Shown here one piece after another: positions 14,684 to 26,200 of a stretch of DNA of 62,118 bases (position 1 is its first letter; each line of letters opens with the position of its first letter). A program made the translations under genes and the position numbers. The stretch comes from Planctomycetaceae bacterium (GTDB taxonomy: Bacteria > Planctomycetota > Planctomycetia > Pirellulales > Pirellulaceae): contig PBSM01000214.1 in the NCBI GenBank assembly GCA_002726245.1, positions 1-62,118 on the forward strand. Direction: 5' to 3'. The notes beneath the pieces are model-generated. The model was not told where the DNA came from. It made no database searches and saw nothing but the letters and a program-made list of their open reading frames with translations.

Positions 14684-17410
14684 CTACGCCTTCGCATTGT
14701 CGTCATCACCTTCCCAGACTAAGTCCCGCCGGCCGAAACTCATCTGCTCAAACGACTTCTTGTAAGGTGACTCGCCGACCTTCTCGATCTTGCCTACTCC
14801 GAGCTTGTAGCGATAGTTGTCGCTCAACGGATCGGGCACTCGCGGAGCCAAGCTATTGGCGGGATCCTTGGTGTGCAGGTTGAACATGAAGGAGACGCCC
14901 AGCTTCACGGCAGGTGTCACAATCGCCACGGCCGACACGCTGGCCTTCTCCAGCTTGATGTGGCCTTCCTTCAGCAGTGTGGTGAAGGAAAAATCACCGT
15001 CGAGTTTGCCCGCACCGCGGACTCCCTGCCAGCCGCTGACCTGCACCGGCACCCGGTCGCTGAAGACCCGCAACTCGTCGCCGCTCTCGATCCCACGCGC
15101 CTTGGCGTCGTCGGGATGGATCTCGAGGAAATTGGCGGGCCAACGATCGATGATGTAAGGCCGGCGTTCGAGGTCGTCGAAGCCTGTCTGCCAGATCTCA
15201 TTGACGCGGCCGTTGGTGACCCACAGCTCGCCGTCCGCCTCTTTGGGACTCTGCCACTCGAAAAAGTCCGAGAAGATATCCCAAGGTGACTTCTGAATGT
15301 TGATCTTGCCGCTCTGGGTGTTGAAGGCGGACATGATCTTGGAGTGGATCGTCGGTCCTTGCGGCCCGGTATCCGGGAGCTTCACGGTGGGATCGTGCAG
15401 CCGCTTGGTACCGATCAACTCGCCGTCCTGGTAGCGGATCGGGCCCTGGATGCCGTGCGTGCCATAGGCGCGCAACAGCTCGTGCGACTTGACTCCCTTG
15501 TTCTTGGCGAGCCAGACCAGCGGCAAGTAGTCCTTGCGGCTACCTCGCGTGAAGCGTGCCGCCTCCTCGAAGACGTCGTTGGACTCTTTCCAGTCGAAGC
15601 CATCGAAACCCATCGCCTTGCCGAACATGGCCACGATCTCCCAGTCGGGCTTGGCCTCTCCGGGCGGGTCGTAGAATTTCGAATACAATCGCAGCCGCCT
15701 TTCGCCGTTGGCGCGGGCAAAATCGTCTTCTCCCCAAGCGGCCGCCGGCAGGACGATGTCGGCGATGACCGAGCCGATCGGGTCTCGCAGATAGATGTCC
15801 TGGTGAACCAGCATCATGCCGCCGCTATCGACGCGTTTCTTGAACGTCTCGATCGCCGCCTCTTTGTCCGTGCCGGTCAACTGATGCGGGTTTCCCCTGG
15901 TCAGCTTTTCCAACGTGGACGCCAAGGCTTGCGAACCGGTCATGGCCGTGGTCCAGGTACAGCCCACAACGTAGGCATAACGGACGTGACCCCCTTCGAC
16001 CCAGCGGTCGAGGTCCAACGGCTTGCGCCGCCGACCGGGATACTTTTCGGGCGACTTGGCGATGTTGTAGAGGCCGCCCTTGACACCACCTCTCTGGTGA
16101 CCGCCCAAACGAGAAACCATCTGGCCCGGCCGGTTGCCGGAGCCGCAACAGACGGCGAGCATGCCGAGCGAGGCAGTGTTGAGGTAGTTATTAGACCAGT
16201 AGTTGCCCTTTTCCATGCAGAGCGTGGTCTTGGGCCGCGTGCCGTCAGCACGTGGCTTGGCCACCAGTTCGGCCGCCTTGATGATCTTCTCTTTGGCGAC
16301 ACCCGTGATCCTGGAGGCTTCGTCAAGCTCGGCCTCTTTCTGACTGAGCAGCCATTCTCGATACTGGCCGAAGTCGTTGCCCTGGAGCTTGCCCCAAGTG
16401 GTCCGCCACTGCCAGCCCGTGTCGCGGATACCGCGACCGAAGCCGCTGTCCTGCTCCCACTTGCTGGCGGTGAACTTCTCGATCCACTCCTTGTCTTCCC
16501 AGCCGTTTTCCAGGATGACCCTAATGATCGCCATGTGCAGAACGGTGTCGGTACCGGGAATCAGATCCAGGTGCAGACCGCCCTTGGACTCGGCATAGGC
16601 GAAGCCCGTCGTCTTACGAGGCCCCACCATGATCATTTTAGTCCCGCGTTCCTCGACGCCTTTCAACATCCACGACTGGAAGAGGACGGTCTTGGTCTCG
16701 TAAGGGTCGGTCCCCGAAATGAACAACGTATCGGCCAACGAGTAATCTTCGTAAGCCGCCGCGAAGTTGTCGAATCCCATGTCCCGCCAACCAGGAGTGT
16801 CCTCGGCGTTGGAGGGGTTGTCGTGGAAAGCGAAGGCCACCGTTTCGATGTGGCGGAACGCCAGTTTCGTCAGCGCGTAAGTATTCTCGAAGAACTGGTA
16901 GGAGTACTGCTTCTGAGCCCAGGCGTTCTCGCCGTAGTTCTCGAGCACGTGCTTGGACACCTCCGCCATGATTTCGATGGCGTCTTCCCATGACGTCCGA
17001 ACCAGCTTGTCTCCCACGCGGATTTGCGGAAATTGCAGTCGATCCTTCGTGGGCGAGTTAGGGTTGTAGCACTTCTGGGCGATACAGCCGCCGCGAATAC
17101 TGTGTGTGCCGCCAACATTGACGACTTTGCTATCGCCGTCTGGAATGACGATAACATGATGCTGTTTGCCATCGACCAGGACGACGTTGTGCATATTGGG
17201 GCTGATCCACTTGCCCGAACTGGCCGGCACGGGGTAGTTGACACCGAGGGCGTTTTCGTCCGCCTTGGGGCCACCTTCCTTGCCGACCGGCCAGCGGTAG
17301 ACCACGTAGCCGCAAGCCACGACGCAGTAATCGCAGGCAGTCGTGAGCACCTCGGCGTCGGGGGGAGGCAGCGGAACCTTATTCTTTGCAACGTATTGTT
17401 GTTTGGCCAT
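14684..17410 (-). CDS. AioA/IdrA-type molybdopterin oxidoreductase, catalytic subunit
   Basis: From the ATG at 17410 (after AAGGAG) the protein has 908 residues. The N-terminal cluster motif is CDYCVVAC (C26, C29, C33), with Ser (S104 in THSIRGG) where a fourth Cys would be. This is the arsenite oxidase pattern for a 3Fe-4S cluster. Residues matching the AioA substrate funnel are present: H196, E203, R434 and H438 (SRLGGHQRG). The molybdopterin-binding region (GTDPYETKT, EKGNYWSNN, NGERRLRLYSKF) and the C-terminal cofactor domain (LWVTNGRVNE) are intact. It lacks a signal peptide and should be exported with its Rieske partner. AioA oxidises arsenite and IdrA reduces iodate. The two adjacent peroxidases favour an IdrA-like role, but the substrate is open. 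Confidence 0.88.
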   Translation of the reverse strand: MAKQQYVAKNKVPLPPPDAEVLTTACDYCVVACGYVVYRWPVGKEGGPKADENALGVNYPVPASSGKWISPNMHNVVLVDGKQHHVIVIPDGDSKVVNVGGTHSIRGGCIAQKCYNPNSPTKDRLQFPQIRVGDKLVRTSWEDAIEIMAEVSKHVLENYGENAWAQKQYSYQFFENTYALTKLAFRHIETVAFAFHDNPSNAEDTPGWRDMGFDNFAAAYEDYSLADTLFISGTDPYETKTVLFQSWMLKGVEERGTKMIMVGPRKTTGFAYAESKGGLHLDLIPGTDTVLHMAIIRVILENGWEDKEWIEKFTASKWEQDSGFGRGIRDTGWQWRTTWGKLQGNDFGQYREWLLSQKEAELDEASRITGVAKEKIIKAAELVAKPRADGTRPKTTLCMEKGNYWSNNYLNTASLGMLAVCCGSGNRPGQMVSRLGGHQRGGVKGGLYNIAKSPEKYPGRRRKPLDLDRWVEGGHVRYAYVVGCTWTTAMTGSQALASTLEKLTRGNPHQLTGTDKEAAIETFKKRVDSGGMMLVHQDIYLRDPIGSVIADIVLPAAAWGEDDFARANGERRLRLYSKFYDPPGEAKPDWEIVAMFGKAMGFDGFDWKESNDVFEEAARFTRGSRKDYLPLVWLAKNKGVKSHELLRAYGTHGIQGPIRYQDGELIGTKRLHDPTVKLPDTGPQGPTIHSKIMSAFNTQSGKINIQKSPWDIFSDFFEWQSPKEADGELWVTNGRVNEIWQTGFDDLERRPYIIDRWPANFLEIHPDDAKARGIESGDELRVFSDRVPVQVSGWQGVRGAGKLDGDFSFTTLLKEGHIKLEKASVSAVAIVTPAVKLGVSFMFNLHTKDPANSLAPRVPDPLSDNYRYKLGVGKIEKVGESPYKKSFEQMSFGRRDLVWEGDDDNAKA

Positions 17411-17459
17411 CTCGGAGTTCTCCTTTTTGTCCAGGGCGCGAGACATCCCGGCGTTGTTT

Positions 17460-17523
17460 CGTAGCCGAAGTCGCCAGAGTTTGGTTTTCTCGCAAAAGCC
17501 AAAGTCTGGCGACTTCGGCTACG
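17460..17523. repeat. nested inverted repeat in the operon gap
   Basis: Two 25-base arms (17460-17484 and 17499-17523) match with one mismatch, beginning CGTAGCCGAAGTCGCC. Each arm can also form an imperfect small hairpin. It lies between the Rieske stop and the molybdopterin gene start. Confidence 0.85.
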
Positions 17524-17537
17524 TTTGGTTGTGGCTT

Positions 17538-18119
17538 CTAAATGACAACAGGTAGGGCGGCAGTATCGTGTTTCCCGTAAATCAGACCGAGGATCCCGGT
17601 GGCGTAGATATCATTGCCATCCGCTTCGAGTACGACTTGCGGTAGGCTCTGAGTGGCATGACCCGCGACCACCATCCCGTGGCGCCTGAGGTCGAACGTA
17701 GTCAGATGCAACGGGCAAGGCCCCAAGATCTTGTGTTCCTTGAGATACGTCTTATCCGTGCCACTAAGATCGCCGCCCACATGCGTACACAAGGTGTTGA
17801 AGGCGACAATATCGGAGTTGGGACCAACGCCTCCGCTGGCCGGAACACCGAGCTTGACGATGAAGGCGAGCGAGTTCAGGTCGGTGGCATCGAACGGGTA
17901 GAAGATCGGCGCGGGAGTGTCCACCTTGAGGTCACGCAAACTAGCGACCTTCTTTCTCTCGTACGCGGCCACCTGGGCCAGCAATTCCTCGCCGAACCCA
18001 GTTTTGGAAAACTGCGAAGCCAGGACGATCGACGTAACGGTTGCCCCGCTGGAGGTTAGGAGAAACCGCCTTCGCGACACGCAAGGGCGATCCGTTGGGG
18101 AGCCATGCTCTTCTTGCAT
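17538..18119 (-). CDS. Rieske iron-sulfur subunit, AioB/IdrB type
   Basis: The 193-residue protein has a Tat signal (SRRRFLLTSSG at about 15-25) and a Rieske cluster site: C111 and H113 in CTHVGG, C135 and H138 in CPLHL. The end matches AioB-like small subunits (GHATQSLPQVVLE and IYATGILGLIYG). The two disulfide cysteines usual in Rieske loops are replaced by Gly and Leu, which generally lowers the redox potential. It is the electron-transfer partner of the molybdopterin enzyme encoded next, and its Tat signal probably carries the folded pair across the membrane. Confidence 0.9.
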   Translation of the reverse strand: MQEEHGSPTDRPCVSRRRFLLTSSGATVTSIVLASQFSKTGFGEELLAQVAAYERKKVASLRDLKVDTPAPIFYPFDATDLNSLAFIVKLGVPASGGVGPNSDIVAFNTLCTHVGGDLSGTDKTYLKEHKILGPCPLHLTTFDLRRHGMVVAGHATQSLPQVVLEADGNDIYATGILGLIYGKHDTAALPVVI

Positions 18120-18149
18120 CAGACTATTCCTCGTAATCTTTGGTTTCTA

Positions 18150-18215
18150 GTAGGACGGGCACTCTTGCCCGTCCGGTGTCGTTGTATGACGGACGGGCAA
18201 GAGCGCCCGTCCTAC
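18150..18215. repeat. nested inverted repeat in the operon gap
   Basis: Two 26-base arms (18150-18175 and 18190-18215) pair with one mismatch. Each arm contains GGACGGGCA and TGCCCGTCC or close variants, able to form their own hairpins. It lies between the peroxidase and Rieske genes. I recall similar GTAGGACGGGC motifs as scattered repeats in planctomycetes. Confidence 0.88.
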
Positions 18216-18226
18216 TCGCATCATCT

Positions 18227-20197
18227 CTACTCTGCGCCTGTCAGGAAATTAAGTGCGGGAGCTTCGGTCTTGTACACGGTCACCAGTAAAGTCTGGTCGG
18301 CGGTCGCGCCCTTGGCGGTTGTCGATCGAATGGTGATCGTGATCGGCTTGCCGTCAGCCGGCGGCTGGGCATTGAGCCAAGTTACCTGACCGGTCTCGGC
18401 GGCAATCGTCATCCCCTCAGGACCTGACACCAGGGACCAGGTGACTTTCTCCGGCTCTTTCCTTTTCTCGACGTCCGCTTCGGTGTTGACCACAGGAATC
18501 GGGTTACCGATGTAGGTCTCACCCCGATAGACGAAGGCCATCGGATCGGGAAGCTTCGGTGGCATTTGGGCCGATCCCCAGGGTGTGAGATCTCGCACTT
18601 CCTCGCCGGAAAGGCTCTTGAGGAACGCGACCAGATCCTTCTTCTCCGGGTCGGTCAGGTTCAGCTTCTTCATTCGTTTCGACTTGTTGTCGATGCCGAA
18701 GGTGTATTCGGTCCAATTCGCCTCGCCACCCTTGTTGTAGAACTCGACGACCTCTTCGAGCGTGTCGAAGGTGCCGTTGTGCATGTACGGTGGTGTGTAT
18801 TCGAGATAACGCAGCGGTTGCGTGCGAAACTTTCCAATGTCTTCTTTACGTTTGCTGACAAAGTACAGGCCGAGGTCATGTTTCCCGTTACGATAGGCGT
18901 CCTCGCTCGAACCTTTGCTGTAGTACTGGAAGCGATGTGTGATCTGCTGGATCGGATCTTCCAGGAAACTCTCTTGCTGCGGCAGGCCGAGATTGTGGTA
19001 CTTCTGGTCGCTGAACATCGGGCCGTTGTGGCATTTGATGCATCCCGCTTTTCCGTTGAACAGTGCGAGTCCTCGAATTTGCGCCGCATCAAGGGCACTC
19101 TTGTCACCCATGATGTAGCGGTCGAAGGGTGTGTCGGGCTGGATCAAGGTCCGTTCAAAGGCACCAATGGCGCGCCAGGCGTCATCAAGCAACGGAATCC
19201 TGGTGCCGAAGACTTCCTTGAACATCCGCACGTAATCGGGGCACTGCCGAAGCCGCTCCTCCATCATGTCGGTCTTGCCGTTGCCGCTGAGGCCGGTGTT
19301 CGCGCTTTTTCCCTGCGGTTCCAGCGCCTTGGCGGACCCAGCCCAAAACAGTTTCCACATGTAGGCTGAGTTCATGGCCGTATGGGAATTCCGCCAGTGC
19401 GACGTTCCCGGATAACCACGGCTGATACCCGAGTTCAATCCCCAACCCTGGTCTGGAGCGTGGCAGGTCGAGCAGGCAACGCTGTTGTCGCCAGAGAGCC
19501 TCGCATCGAAGAACAAAAGCATCCCGAGTTGCACTTTGGGATCGTCTTTGCGGGGAAAGCCGATGTCGTTGTACGGCGTTGAAGGATCGTCTTCAGTATG
19601 AAGCAACTGTTTGTTGTCACCAGGAATCGGAGGCGGTGGCAGCGCGTGAAGCGCCGGAAAACGTTCGCCGTCCGGAGTCGTGACAAAGCCCCCGTCGCTA
19701 CGACGCTCGTGTGCGATGGCGTCAAGGCATTCACACCAGTTCGACTCCGCCGCCGCCAGAACCGGATCGACGCCGAGCTTCAACAGAAGTTGCTGAACGG
19801 GGATGTCCGCCGTGGGTCCGGGCGGTGTGAGCCCCACCAGTTGCCGCATAGCGATCCTGATGCGATTCAGTTGTTGCGAATGCTGACCGTCCGTCGAGAG
19901 TTCAATCGACTTGATTGTCTTTTCGAGGTCCTTCTTCAGTTGCTCCCGCTCTTTGAGCAAATCGCGAATCGCTTCCTCGACGACGGGCAAGCTCGAGGAC
20001 TTGACTTCGAGTATCCGCTTTTTGGCACTCGTCAGGAGTTCATGGTTCGTGATCAGTTGTCCGAGATGCTGCGATGCCTTTTCGATTTTGGCGACTTCGA
20101 ATTCGTTTGCAGCCAGCTTCGGTGCTGAACTCGTAAAAGCCGCGATCAAAAGGGCCACGCAGGCGACCGGGAAACAATTCCGCCAATTGGCCAACAT
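18227..20197 (-). CDS. di-haem cytochrome c peroxidase (MauG family)
   Basis: From the ATG at 20197 (GGAG before it) the protein has 656 residues. A signal peptide is followed by a coiled-coil region (about 35-115) and a MauG/CcpA-type catalytic part with two haem motifs (CSTCH at 242-246, CIKCH at 386-390) and the conserved PPYMHNGTFDTLEEVVEFYN. A C-terminal Ig-like domain (about 560-650, WSLVSGPEGMTI) is an addition not found in classic enzymes. It acts outside the cytoplasm, on peroxide or on a product of the molybdenum enzyme. In iodate reducers two such proteins are thought to remove hydrogen peroxide made by the reductase. The second is fused to the oxidase just upstream. Confidence 0.9.
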   Translation of the reverse strand: MLANWRNCFPVACVALLIAAFTSSAPKLAANEFEVAKIEKASQHLGQLITNHELLTSAKKRILEVKSSSLPVVEEAIRDLLKEREQLKKDLEKTIKSIELSTDGQHSQQLNRIRIAMRQLVGLTPPGPTADIPVQQLLLKLGVDPVLAAAESNWCECLDAIAHERRSDGGFVTTPDGERFPALHALPPPPIPGDNKQLLHTEDDPSTPYNDIGFPRKDDPKVQLGMLLFFDARLSGDNSVACSTCHAPDQGWGLNSGISRGYPGTSHWRNSHTAMNSAYMWKLFWAGSAKALEPQGKSANTGLSGNGKTDMMEERLRQCPDYVRMFKEVFGTRIPLLDDAWRAIGAFERTLIQPDTPFDRYIMGDKSALDAAQIRGLALFNGKAGCIKCHNGPMFSDQKYHNLGLPQQESFLEDPIQQITHRFQYYSKGSSEDAYRNGKHDLGLYFVSKRKEDIGKFRTQPLRYLEYTPPYMHNGTFDTLEEVVEFYNKGGEANWTEYTFGIDNKSKRMKKLNLTDPEKKDLVAFLKSLSGEEVRDLTPWGSAQMPPKLPDPMAFVYRGETYIGNPIPVVNTEADVEKRKEPEKVTWSLVSGPEGMTIAAETGQVTWLNAQPPADGKPITITIRSTTAKGATADQTLLVTVYKTEAPALNFLTGAE

Positions 20198-20243
20198 GGT
20201 AGTCTCCTTATAGCTCATCAAAAATCTGTTTCTGTTCATAGTT

Positions 20244-20265
20244 GCCTTTCGCTCTGCGAAAGGGC
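20244..20265. repeat. short intercistronic hairpin
   Basis: CCTTTCGC and GCGAAAGG form a perfect 8-bp stem with a 3-base loop between the giant oxidase gene and the peroxidase gene. No T-run follows on the minus strand, so it is more likely an RNA stability or processing element than a terminator. Confidence 0.6.
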
Positions 20266-20293
20266 GTCTTTTCGTGGAGCGAAAAACGACACT

Positions 20294-23200
20294 TCAATTG
20301 CGTTTCGTGTACCAGTCTGAAAAGAGCCCGTACTCGGGCAGGTCTTTCTGCGAAAACTGAATGTTGATCGGGTCACCGCTGAGACTCTTAAGAAACGCGA
20401 CCAGCGCGGCCTTCTCTTCGTCGTTGAGTCCTAACGGCTTGAGCAGCGCATCCTTGTTCTGCAGGGCCGTCTTGCCGCCACCCGCGTTGTAGAAATCGAC
20501 CACGTCCTCGAGCGTCGCCAGCATGCCGTTGTGCATGTAAGGGGCGGTGCGGGAGACCTCTCGAAGCGTCGGCGTGATGAACTGGCCGAAGCTCTTGTTT
20601 TGCTTCGTGACAGCATAGTTGCCGGGATCGTTCCTCAGATTCCCATAGTTCGGAACGCCAATAAACTTGAGCTGCGACCGGAACGTGATGACCCGGAACG
20701 GGTCGCTAAACACCTCGGGATTCTCGGGCACACCCAGATTGCGAGGTTTTTGGTCCGACAGGTAAGGGCCGTTGTGGCACTTAACGCAGCCAGCCTTTCC
20801 TGTGAACAGTGCCAGCCCCTGCTTGGCTGCATCCGTCAGCGCTTTCTCGTCTCCGTACAGGTAGTTGTCGAGTGGGACGTTGCGAGAAACGATTGTCTGC
20901 TCAAACGCGGCGAGGGCTTTGGTGATCTTCGTCAGGCTGGGCTCGCCCAGGCCGGACTTCTCGTACAACTCGACATACTCGGGGATCTGCTTCTGGCGTT
21001 CGAGCATGACCCGGCCGTCGGAACTCATAAAGTGCGAATCGTTGATCGAGTCGCGAGCTTGCGTGGCCAGATCGTCGCCGCCCAGCCGACCGTCCCAGTA
21101 GAGGTAGTCGGCATAGGCTACGTTGAGCACGGTGGATGCGTTGCGGAAATAGCGAGTTCCGGGATAGCCCGTCGATAGCGGGTCGCGCGTCCCCCAACCC
21201 TGGGCTGGATTGTGACACTGAGCACAAGTGATGTCGGCGTCACCAGAAATCCGGTTGTCGAAGAACAGCATCATGCCGAGTTCAACGAGTGCGGCGTTGG
21301 AAGGCTCTCGGGGTGGCAGCGGCGCCAAGCCTGGAACGTCGATCGGTTTGGCTCCAGCCGGCGGCTTGGGCATGTTCAGGAGATAGTCAAGCGCAAGCTT
21401 CCGCTTCTCGGCGGGTGTTTTTCCACCGGCGGTGATGGCAGGCGCAGTCTGGCCGACCACACCGCCACTACCCAGGGAGCCAAGCCCGCCCTTCTTATCG
21501 TCCTTCTTGGTATCCTTCTTGAGCGAACGGATTTGCGCCGAAACGTGGACCTGGCCGATCGCAACATACGCCACGGTAAGGGCCAACAGTAACAAACCGG
21601 CAATGCGGACGCCGCGGCTGCGGCTGCGGCGAATCAATACGATGCCGCCACCCATCAGCGAGAACATCAAAGCCGTGTTGAACCACGGGAACGAACCACT
21701 GCTCTTGTCAGCAACCTGAGTGTCAGTCGTGTCATTCACGGTCTCCTCCTTAGCAAGGTCGAGCGCGCCTGCGTAGGCGACTTTCCCGTCTTGTCCCTTG
21801 AGTTTGTAAGAATCGAGCGCCGCGATCCGCTGGTTATCGCCAGCCGGAACGCCGCCCGCCACATCGCCGCCACCGATCACTCGCATCAGCCCCCACTGGC
21901 CTGCTTCCGCGTAGGCCAAGCGATGGCTCATATAGACGTAGTCTCCAGCAATGCCCTGGGGACCACCCGCCACGACGTTCACCTCGAGAGCCTCTGTCGC
22001 GCCGAGTTGCTCCGCCTCCAACAATTCGCTTCCATCCATGTCCGGCTCGAGTGCCCACTGGTGACCTTCGAGGCTGAAGATCGTGTTCTGCTCACTGTGA
22101 GCGCCGAACACATGAATCCTCACCGAGTCACCAGGAAGCGCTTCGATGATTGGAGTCGCGGGATCGTCATTGCCGTTGGTCACATAAGCATCCTCCAACT
22201 CGACCTCGTACTTCTCGCTTCTCCATTCGAGTGGCTCGATCCGGTAGTTGACCGCCGCCAAACCGGCTGAGTCGCGCACATAGGGCATGAAGGACGTGCC
22301 GATCACGTTGTCCTCGTCCTGGAAGAAGAGGGCGGCATCTCGGTAACTTTCCCGGCCAGCGTTCTCAGGAATCGACTCGTCGATCACCACGTCCGCGCGC
22401 CAGGAGTTCTTGAGCGCTATATCGTCGCCTGTCGCGGGATCGTAGTACTCCGAACCACGCGGGCCAACAATGATGGCGCCGTAGAGGCCGTCGCGTTGGT
22501 GGCTAGTTACATCCCCCCAGTCATTGACCAGGCCCGCAGTCTCGCCATACTCCGGATGGGCATAGAACGTATAGGTGCGCGTCTCGCCCGGCGCGACCGT
22601 TTGATCGCCGGGGTTGTTGCCAACGTTAATACCGAGCGAATCCTTCGGATCGTAGGCCAGCATGTTGGCATGGAACGAGGCCCGGCCTTCCTTGAGCCGG
22701 TTCGTCAAGTTGACCTTGATGACATCCCCGACATTCACGCGTAGCGTCAGTGGGTGGAAGTGCTTACCCTGTTCGACGTCCTTCAACTCGTCATCGAGCA
22801 CGAAGCATTTTCCGCCCGCGTTCTCGGTCAGAATCGCCCTGTTCGTGCCTTCAACTTCGATCGATGGGCCCTCGATCAAAGGATTCAGATCCATCACCAT
22901 ATCGACGGCCGAGACGTTGAAAGTCTTGACGGGCGCGTCGTCCGGATAGAACTTCTCGGCAGACTTCGGAATCTCCTCACGGCCCGGAAGGGGTTGCAGG
23001 TTATCCTGCTTCTCGTCTTCAACCCGGATAATCCCCCACAATCCTTCGCCGAAGTGCGAAGGCCGACCGCTGTAGTAAAGGTAGTCTCCGGACTGCTGCT
23101 GAACGCCGCCCGCGGCCGGGATGGCCAAGTCGTAACGCTCAGCAATTCCCAGATGCACCGAGTTTCTCAGCCGGGCATCGGCAGCGTAGCGTTCCAGCGG

Positions 23201-26200
23201 GAAGGCGTGTCCGTTGACGTTAATCGTGTGCATCTCGTTGCCGGCGTGGTCGAGCAACCGAAGTACGATCGGATCGCCGAGGTAGGCTCGCAACATCGGC
23301 GTATCAGGATCACCGTGGACCGCGCTGCTGAAGAGTTGCGACGGGTCGGGGTTGACCGCCAGCCGCCGATTCAACGGCTCGACCCGCAGGCCCCAAGAGC
23401 TGCCGGACGTGCGCTCACCGCCCGCAAGATACTTGAATGGGGTGTCCATCAAGCTCCAGGAGTCCATACTCCCGAGCTTGTTGATGTACTCCGGAACGGT
23501 CTGGTTCTCGCCCGGCTTCTCGAACACCGTCTGGCTGACGATCTTGTGCTCGGTTCGCGGATTCGAGTCCTGGAGTTGCATCACGTATTCGCGGAAGCTT
23601 CCTCGAATCGTCGAGGAAACGGGCTCGTTGGTGTGAATGTCAACAATGCTCCCGCTGCGGACTTCGTTGCCCGTGACCGGGTCGTGGTAGGTCGATCCCT
23701 TGGGCTCGATCACCGTACAACCGAACAATCCGTGCCCCCACGAAGTCAGTCCATAGGCATGGTCGTGCCAGTACGTGATCCCGAAATCAGAGTCGGCATA
23801 CCAGCGGTATCGCACAAACTCGACACTGGCGATCTCGTTCGTCTTATGCGCGTGTTCTAACGGTTCGCCCAACACCAGATCGTTCCCTTCGATCGCCGTG
23901 ATCCGGCGAATCTCGGTCTTGCCGACCTGGTCCATGCCGACTCCGATCAAGGTGCCGACGTGGAATGGCTCGCTGCTGCGCAAGGAGATTTTCGTCGCCC
24001 CGGCGGCAGCATCGGCCGTCAACGGCTCGTTCTGAGGCTTGTTGAATCCGTGATCGTCGTCCTCCAACATCGTGAAGGGGCGAACCGACTGTTCGTAAGA
24101 CATACCGGTGATCACGCCGTCGGACGCCTGCGTGTCGAACTGCACAAAGTGAATGTGCATGTTGACTTTGCTGGAAAAGAGATTGTCTCTGAAATCAGGG
24201 ATCTCGTTCGTCAAGATGACATCCGCCGTATCGTGGACATTCATCCGCAGTACGAGTGGAATCTTCAAGTCGTCGTTGGCGCGAATCGCCTCTTCTTCTT
24301 CGTGCAGCACGTAGATCTGTCCATCCTCGTCCACGATCGGAGCCAGATGGCCTTCGCCGTTACCTTCCGCTTTGGAAAGCGTGATGGGCAGCTTGATCGC
24401 ATGCACGTCGAATTGTTTCACTTGGCTTTCAGCCGTCTCCTTGGGGCTGAGACTCCACGGCCCGTTCTCACCAGGTCGCGCGACCTTCGTACTCCTGCTC
24501 CCATCCGCGTTTCTGCGGATCGGCTCAAGGAACGGAGCCGGATTGTGATCGGGACTGAACGGCGGCCGCTTGCCAAAGTGCGGCTTCATGTGCGGCCAGG
24601 CCCGCTTGCCGGTATCCTGGTCAAAGAGCAGGACAGGCCGCTCGCCAGGCTTCATCGAAGTTGGCGAAACACCAGGTCGGTACTTAGGCCATTTGATAGC
24701 CGTTTCAGGTTCGCCGTGGTAAAGAGTGTTTCCCTCGACTTTTTCTTTCGCCCAGTCCCAAACGCTGGCATCGTAAGCCGTGATTTGAGCGGTCTCGTCA
24801 TCCTTCTTGCCAGGTTTGCCTTGAGGCGGAAGCTGGCCTTCGACCCATTCCTCGATCGAATAGACGCCTTTCGTCGGATCGCCGCCCTCGGCCACGATCT
24901 GGAAGTCCTTGCCAAACCACTTCATCGTCTTGCCGACAAGTTTCGTCGAATCGACGGCGGGCTTCATTTTCCCCTTCCGGTCGGGCAATTCCTGGAGTGG
25001 CGTCATGACATCCGTGCTCGCCGGGCCATCTTGCAGCGTGTTATACGTACGCCAAAAGGCCCACATTCCCGCCACGTAATGGTGAGGGATATGGCAGTGG
25101 TAGAGAAAATCGCCGGCCGTCAACTGACAGCCGCCCGAGCAGCACTCGATCGTCAAGTCGTGTGTCTCTGAGGGGCCAATCGTCTGGACATCAACGCGAT
25201 CCGACGTTGTTCGAATCGGAGGATTCTTGATCGGTCCACCACTGGCCAAAGCAAAGTTGTTCGTTCCAAATAGATTGAGGTCTTGGGTCAGATGGTCCTG
25301 ACGTCGCCAGCGGATCGCACCGCCGTGCAAATGGTGCGAGTGGAAAACTTCCGAACCGCCGTGAACCAATCGCCACTTGGCCGGATCGCCCAAATACGAG
25401 CGAGGAATCGGCGTGGTGGGGTCGCCGAAGGTGTACGAGCTGTACCCCATCGATTCGTCCTCGACGCCAAACATCTTGTGCTGCAAAAGGAGATTGTTGG
25501 CGAATGATTCGCTGCGGAAGTTGATCGCCCGCGTGCTGGGACGGTAGGCGTCGGCGGCCTGGTCGCGGTTGATGAGTCCCTCTTCATTCTTGTCGAGGGG
25601 CTTGAACGCCTCGTCGCCCACCTCGTGGTACACGACGACAAACTCGCGGAAGTCCGGGCCACTGGGATCTTCGATCATGGCCAGCCAGCCATTCTTCAAC
25701 TCTTCGCCCGTGTAGGGGTCAAGGAACCGAGAGCCCTCCGGCTCGACAATCAGCGAGCCGAACATGCCGGTCGAGGCCTGGTCGCGAATATGGCTGTGCA
25801 AGTGATGAACGCCCTCCTGCTGGTCCGGCGAGACGTACCACTCAAAGGTCTTTGTTTCGCCCGGCTGCACATAGGCGTCGCTGTTGGTCGATGTGGCGGG
25901 CTGGCCGGTTGCCTGAACCACCATGCTTGAGCCGTGCAAGTGTAAGCTCACTTTCTCCGGGTCAAAATCATCAAGGCCCCCGCCTGTTTCGTTCTTGAGG
26001 TTGATCACCAGGCGCTCCCCCTGGTTCACTCGGATAGCCAGCGGCTGGATGGCGACGTCTCCCGACAGGCCATTTGTCACCGCCCCGGGATCGTGCGGGT
26101 CGTCTTCGTTGAACCGCGCATCCGCATTACGGCCCTCTTCGGCTCGGACCTTCTCAACGTCTTCGGTCAGCACGAACATGTAGCCGAGAAAGAAATCGTG

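Noticed and set aside
15344..16993. Plus-strand open frame of 549 codons inside the Mo enzyme gene
   Set aside because: It lies fully opposite a well-supported molybdopterin enzyme gene and shows no domain of its own.
14684..17410. Nitrate reductase or formate dehydrogenase identity for the Mo enzyme
   Set aside because: The N-terminal cluster lacks a fourth Cys, and the partner is a Rieske protein with AioB-type features, which fits the AioA/IdrA branch.
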